Source: Hassallia byssoidea VB512170
GTDB taxonomy: Bacteria > Cyanobacteriota > Cyanobacteriia > Cyanobacteriales > Nostocaceae
Assembly (NCBI RefSeq): GCF_000817785.2
Contig: NZ_JTCM02000040.1
Span: forward strand, 1 to 55,163
Length of the DNA stretch: 55,163 bases
Direction: 5' to 3'
In this document: positions 52,409-55,163 of the stretch, one piece after another
Layout of the letters: every line of letters begins with the position of its first letter
How positions within the stretch are numbered: position 1 is the first letter of the stretch
The notes under the pieces: generated by a model
Databases searched by the model: none
The model's input: the letters and a program-made list of their open reading frames with translations, nothing else
Told to the model about the DNA's origin: nothing
Position numbers and translations under genes: made by a program

Positions 52409-53974
52409 TTAATCTCCAGTCTTTAGTTCCTCGTTTTCTTCGAGTGCCTCAACTTTATCTTGCAACGGTTTGACGACTCGTGCGATCGCTTGTTGAATAA
52501 AAGCCTTAACAAATTCATCGCGCCGGTTAATTTGAAACTGTCGCTGTACTACTTCCGTCATCCCCCCATCACCCCAATCTTGATCGTGACGGAAATACTC
52601 AATAAAACTCTTACCAGCAATTCGAGTTAAATAAGCCGCTGTAACCCCTTGAATTGCCCGACCAACAATAAATGTGGCAACATTAAGTTGCAATGCGGTT
52701 GAAAGTAATTGAATCGCTCCTTTAACAATACCCAAACTCGCAAGAGTTTTCGCTAAAGACAACGCTAATTCTCGTCCGCGCTCCAAATTCAACTCACAGC
52801 CGTAAATTTTACCAATTTCTACAACCATTTGCGCGTTGACGGCGGCTGTAGCCAGCAAATCGACCATCGGTAAAGGCGTTACCGAAACTACACCAGCACC
52901 AATCCACTGAAAGCGATCTACTATTTTATCAGCTTGACGGCGACGTTGAGCGTCGATGAGTTTCCGGGCTTCTTCTCCCAATCGCATTGATTGCAGCAAA
53001 ATATTATCTGCAACTAAATCTTCACCTTCTGCCCGCAATATTGCCGCCATCCGCCGCAATAATGGTAAAATATCTGGTTCAGGTTGATAAATTTCGCCAT
53101 TTTCTAATTGTGCAGCTTCAGGATTAGCAGCGATCGCCACAACATCACTTGCGGCAATAAATCCGCGCACACGTTGGCGCAAGCGTGCGAGAATGGCTTC
53201 TTTATCTTCTTCGGTGTACATATCGATTTTGTTGAGAACTAGAAGCGATCGCTTACCAATTTCCGCCAAAGTCCGCAACGGTTCATATTCAGAGCGCCGT
53301 AAATCATTATCCACCACAAACAACAGCAAATCTGCTTCAGTCGCCAGTTCTCGCGCTAACTGTTCGCGTTCGGTTCCCGCTACCCCCGCTTCTAAAATCC
53401 CCGGCGTATCCGTTATTAAAATTTTACGTTCTAATCCCTTCAACCGCAAACAATAAGTTTCCCCTACCTGAGTAGTTCCCATCGGCGCATCGACACGTCC
53501 GACCATGCGTCCCATCACCCCATTTACCAAAGAAGTTTTACCAGCACTTCCCGTGCCAAATACTACTACTTGAATTTCACCGCGTGCTAAATTTGCCTCA
53601 ATCTCACGCGATCGACTCAGTAACGCTTGCCTTTGCACTTCATCTTGAATTTGTGATACTTGTTGCCGCACAGCTTGTAATGTAGAAGAAGCCGCTTCAG
53701 ATTTCACGGCAGGAATTTCCGCCGCAGTCACACGACGTTTGCGTTGCGATCGCTTCTCACTTTTTTGAATTACCAACACATAGTAGACAAAAGCGGCAAT
53801 TAATGCTCCAATCAAAACAACCAGCAGCATTAACAGCAAATTGCCCAAAAGCGGCGAATAAGACAACTGCCAATAAAGGCGTGATAGCGAATCAATCAGC
53901 CACAGGCTTAGTCCTAAAATAAGGATGAGACCAACAATCAACGTTACTATGCGCGACAAAGGCATGGATGGCAA
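52409..53974 (-). CDS. Membrane-anchored dynamin-like/YcjF-type GTPase (DUF697)
   Basis: A 521-residue protein with two N-terminal membrane helices (residues ~8-30 and ~43-68). The GTPase domain has G1 GTGSAGKT (140-147), G3 DTPG (189-192) and G4 NKID (248-251). The C-terminal DUF697-like region (VSVTPLPMVDLLATAAVNAQMVVEIGKIYG) has hydrophobic helices. Such proteins are common in cyanobacteria, with an unresolved role in membrane remodelling. Single gene, minus strand. Confidence 0.88.
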   Translation of the reverse strand: MPSMPLSRIVTLIVGLILILGLSLWLIDSLSRLYWQLSYSPLLGNLLLMLLVVLIGALIAAFVYYVLVIQKSEKRSQRKRRVTAAEIPAVKSEAASSTLQAVRQQVSQIQDEVQRQALLSRSREIEANLARGEIQVVVFGTGSAGKTSLVNGVMGRMVGRVDAPMGTTQVGETYCLRLKGLERKILITDTPGILEAGVAGTEREQLARELATEADLLLFVVDNDLRRSEYEPLRTLAEIGKRSLLVLNKIDMYTEEDKEAILARLRQRVRGFIAASDVVAIAANPEAAQLENGEIYQPEPDILPLLRRMAAILRAEGEDLVADNILLQSMRLGEEARKLIDAQRRRQADKIVDRFQWIGAGVVSVTPLPMVDLLATAAVNAQMVVEIGKIYGCELNLERGRELALSLAKTLASLGIVKGAIQLLSTALQLNVATFIVGRAIQGVTAAYLTRIAGKSFIEYFRHDQDWGDGGMTEVVQRQFQINRRDEFVKAFIQQAIARVVKPLQDKVEALEENEELKTGD

Positions 53975-54030
53975 AGATTAATGGGTAAAGCAGTTGATGC
54001 TTTTTATCTTAATGGTTTGGTGTTGTAGGT

Positions 54031-54085
54031 GGGGGAGTGGGGAGTGGGGAGTGGGGAGTGGGGAGTGGGGAGTGGGGAGTGGGGA
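54031..54085. repeat. GGGGAGT heptamer array
   Basis: About eight GGGGAGT copies upstream of the GTPase gene and before the DUF937 gene. Same type as the other G-rich heptamer runs in the window. Confidence 0.85.
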
Positions 54086-54266
54086 TTTTTGCACCGAAGA
54101 GTTTTTATGCAAACGATGTCTAACGACAAGACGATGCAGCGTCTACATGCAGCGTCTTAATATCAAGGTGATTAAAAGCTAATTTCAACACACTTGCAAA
54201 TTTAGTTGCACTCAACATGTAAAAATTTGCATTTGGTAGGCTGAAAACAAAAGGAGAAAAAAGCTT

Positions 54267-54791
54267 ATGGGACTTTTTGATCAAATTATTGGTGCTGTTG
54301 CCAATCCCAATCAACAAGGCAACATCGGACAAATAGGTAATATCATCAACACCGTGCAGCAACTGAGTAATAGCACTGGGGCAGATTCTAACACCATGCA
54401 GTCGGTTTTCTCAATTGTCGGCGGACAAGTACGTTCTGCTTTACAACACAAGCGAGATACAGAGGGTAATGAAGCAGCAGAAGCTGTAGTAAATCAATTT
54501 GGTGGTACTTCTCCCAATCCTTCAGCCGTTGCTTCGCTGTTCTCATCTGGGATGCAGCAACAAGTAGCTGAAATGGTTGCTCAACGTACTGGGTTAAATG
54601 CAAATATGATTCAACAATTGCTACCGATGCTAGTTCCGGTAGTGTTGAATGTGTTGAAATCTGGAGCAAATACTCGAAATCCCCAAGGGGGAGGGAATCC
54701 GGTGCTGAATTCTTTCTTGGATGCTGACAACGATGGCGATGTTGATATTGCTGACGCGATGCAAATGGCTACTCGCTATATGGGAAGATGA
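54267..54791 (+). CDS. DUF937 protein with EF-hand-like loop
   Basis: A 174-residue protein. GLFDQIIGAVANPNQQGNIGQIGNIINTVQQL and ALQHKRDTEGNEAAEAVVNQFGG are the DUF937 helical core, which binds nothing known. The C-terminal DADNDGDVDIADAMQMA is an EF-hand/dockerin-type calcium loop (D-x-D-x-D-G-D-x-x-x-x-D). Preceded by AAAGGAGAAAA, a strong ribosome site. Cytosolic. Confidence 0.87.
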   Translation: MGLFDQIIGAVANPNQQGNIGQIGNIINTVQQLSNSTGADSNTMQSVFSIVGGQVRSALQHKRDTEGNEAAEAVVNQFGGTSPNPSAVASLFSSGMQQQVAEMVAQRTGLNANMIQQLLPMLVPVVLNVLKSGANTRNPQGGGNPVLNSFLDADNDGDVDIADAMQMATRYMGR

Positions 54792-54796
54792 AAAAG

Positions 54797-54830
54797 AGGG
54801 GGAAAGGGTAAAGGGTAAAGGGTAAAGGGG
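54797..54830. repeat. GGGTAAA tandem repeat
   Basis: Four or five heptamers GGGTAAA downstream of the DUF937 gene. Confidence 0.75.
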
Positions 54831-54900
54831 GGAAGAAGTGATTTGAAACATCTGTGTGAATTTTAAATAACTCATTCCCTTTCCCCTGTCTTGAAAAAGT

Positions 54901-54930
54901 CTGAGCGGAGGAAACCTCCGCTCAGATTTT
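54901..54930 (+). terminator. Rho-independent terminator-like hairpin
   Basis: CTGAGCGGAGG, loop AAA, CCTCCGCTCAG, then ATTTT: an 11-bp perfect stem followed by a T-run, about 110 bases after the DUF937 gene stop. Confidence 0.65.
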
Positions 54931-55064
54931 CCGCTTTTTTCCTTTCCCCTTTTCCCCTACGCTAAAGCGCCGACATTACGGGACAGCCTTGTTTAATAGA
55001 TCCAAGGACACAAGAGCGACTATCAAAGGATGAAGGAAGCGTCTCCGTTTTGTCTGATTTTTTG

Positions 55065-55163
55065 TCACCCCTGCAACAACTCACGACAAATGTGGACAGG
55101 CAAGTTAGGTAGATCCGCAACCACCCACGAATATTTTTGATGTTCGCGCTTCGCGTCTCCCCG
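55065..55163 (-). CDS. 3' end of an unidentified gene running off the window
   Basis: Open on the minus strand from the right edge to a TGA at 55065-55067, 32 codons. The product ends KYSWVVADLPNLPVHICRELLQG, which has the composition of a normal soluble protein. The 5' part of the visible frame overlaps a GGAGACGCGAAGCGCG sequence of repeat-like character, so the coding assignment is tentative. Confidence 0.4.
   Translation of the reverse strand, partial: RGDAKREHQKYSWVVADLPNLPVHICRELLQG

Overview
The window reads as chromosome from a filamentous, heterocyst-forming cyanobacterium (Nostocales). Direct signs are the very frequent HIP1 octamer GCGATCGC, abundant short tandem repeats of the ATGGGTA/TTACCCA type, several families of dispersed palindromes, and cyanobacterial lipid-desaturase and thylakoid-associated genes. 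The strongest sign is a hetF-type CHAT-protease gene beside a tandem array of small-RNA genes that look like NsiR1. No rRNA, tRNA, CRISPR array, phage or intact insertion sequence was recognised.

Layout. 1-6.8 kb: fabG, a hypothetical gene, a thylakoid thioredoxin-fold protein, and the murT/gatD lipid II amidation pair, which is split by an antisense hypothetical gene; then an epimerase. 6.9-10.7 kb: a HicB antitoxin with a decayed hicA, then a compact set of fatty acid desaturase, MetX-like hydrolase and type III glutamine-synthetase-like ligase that looks like one uncharacterised pathway. 10.9-16.1 kb: a Uma2 nuclease; hetF on the minus strand; and, divergent from it, eight copies of a ~62-nt RNA unit. 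Each unit ends in a hairpin plus T-run. Seven have the hexamer TCCGGA (DIF+ motif) upstream and the eighth has a decayed version, always with exactly the same spacing. A thioredoxin-like gene follows.

16.2-24.6 kb: a subtilase with a membrane anchor, small hypotheticals, desC, a divergent TetR regulator whose C-terminal half resembles an inactivated tyrosine recombinase, a 42-bp minisatellite, a GNAT gene bracketed by inverted palindromes, a DUF2887 protein and a vapC pseudogene. 24.7-27.4 kb: agrE/argZ (arginine dihydrolase plus ornithine cyclodeaminase; cyanophycin and arginine catabolism) and a DUF2085 membrane protein. 27.5-34.8 kb: an exopolysaccharide cluster (flippase, acyltransferase, epimerase, glycosyltransferase, YaaW-like protein, truncated O-antigen ligase). 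35-39 kb: an orphan single-module NRPS (C-A-PCP-TE). 39.3-41 kb: brnTA, a PepSY pseudogene and a HEAT-repeat protein. 41-49.3 kb: a divergent pair of alpha-2-macroglobulin lipoprotein and PBP1C. 49.5-55.2 kb: a small basic ORF, a Ser/Thr kinase, a HicA/DUF1902 pair, a membrane GTPase, a DUF937 protein and an end-truncated reading frame.

The most notable system is hetF with its divergent small-RNA array. In Nostoc sp. PCC 7120 the small RNA NsiR1 is encoded as tandem repeats upstream of hetF and is expressed early in differentiating cells. The window carries an eight-copy version with strictly conserved promoter geometry, one decayed copy, and dispersed palindromes inserted inside the array. 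Also of interest are the TetR/recombinase-like fusion, the desaturase-hydrolase-ligase operon, and dispersed palindromes that supply stop codons, a start codon and an in-frame NRPS segment.
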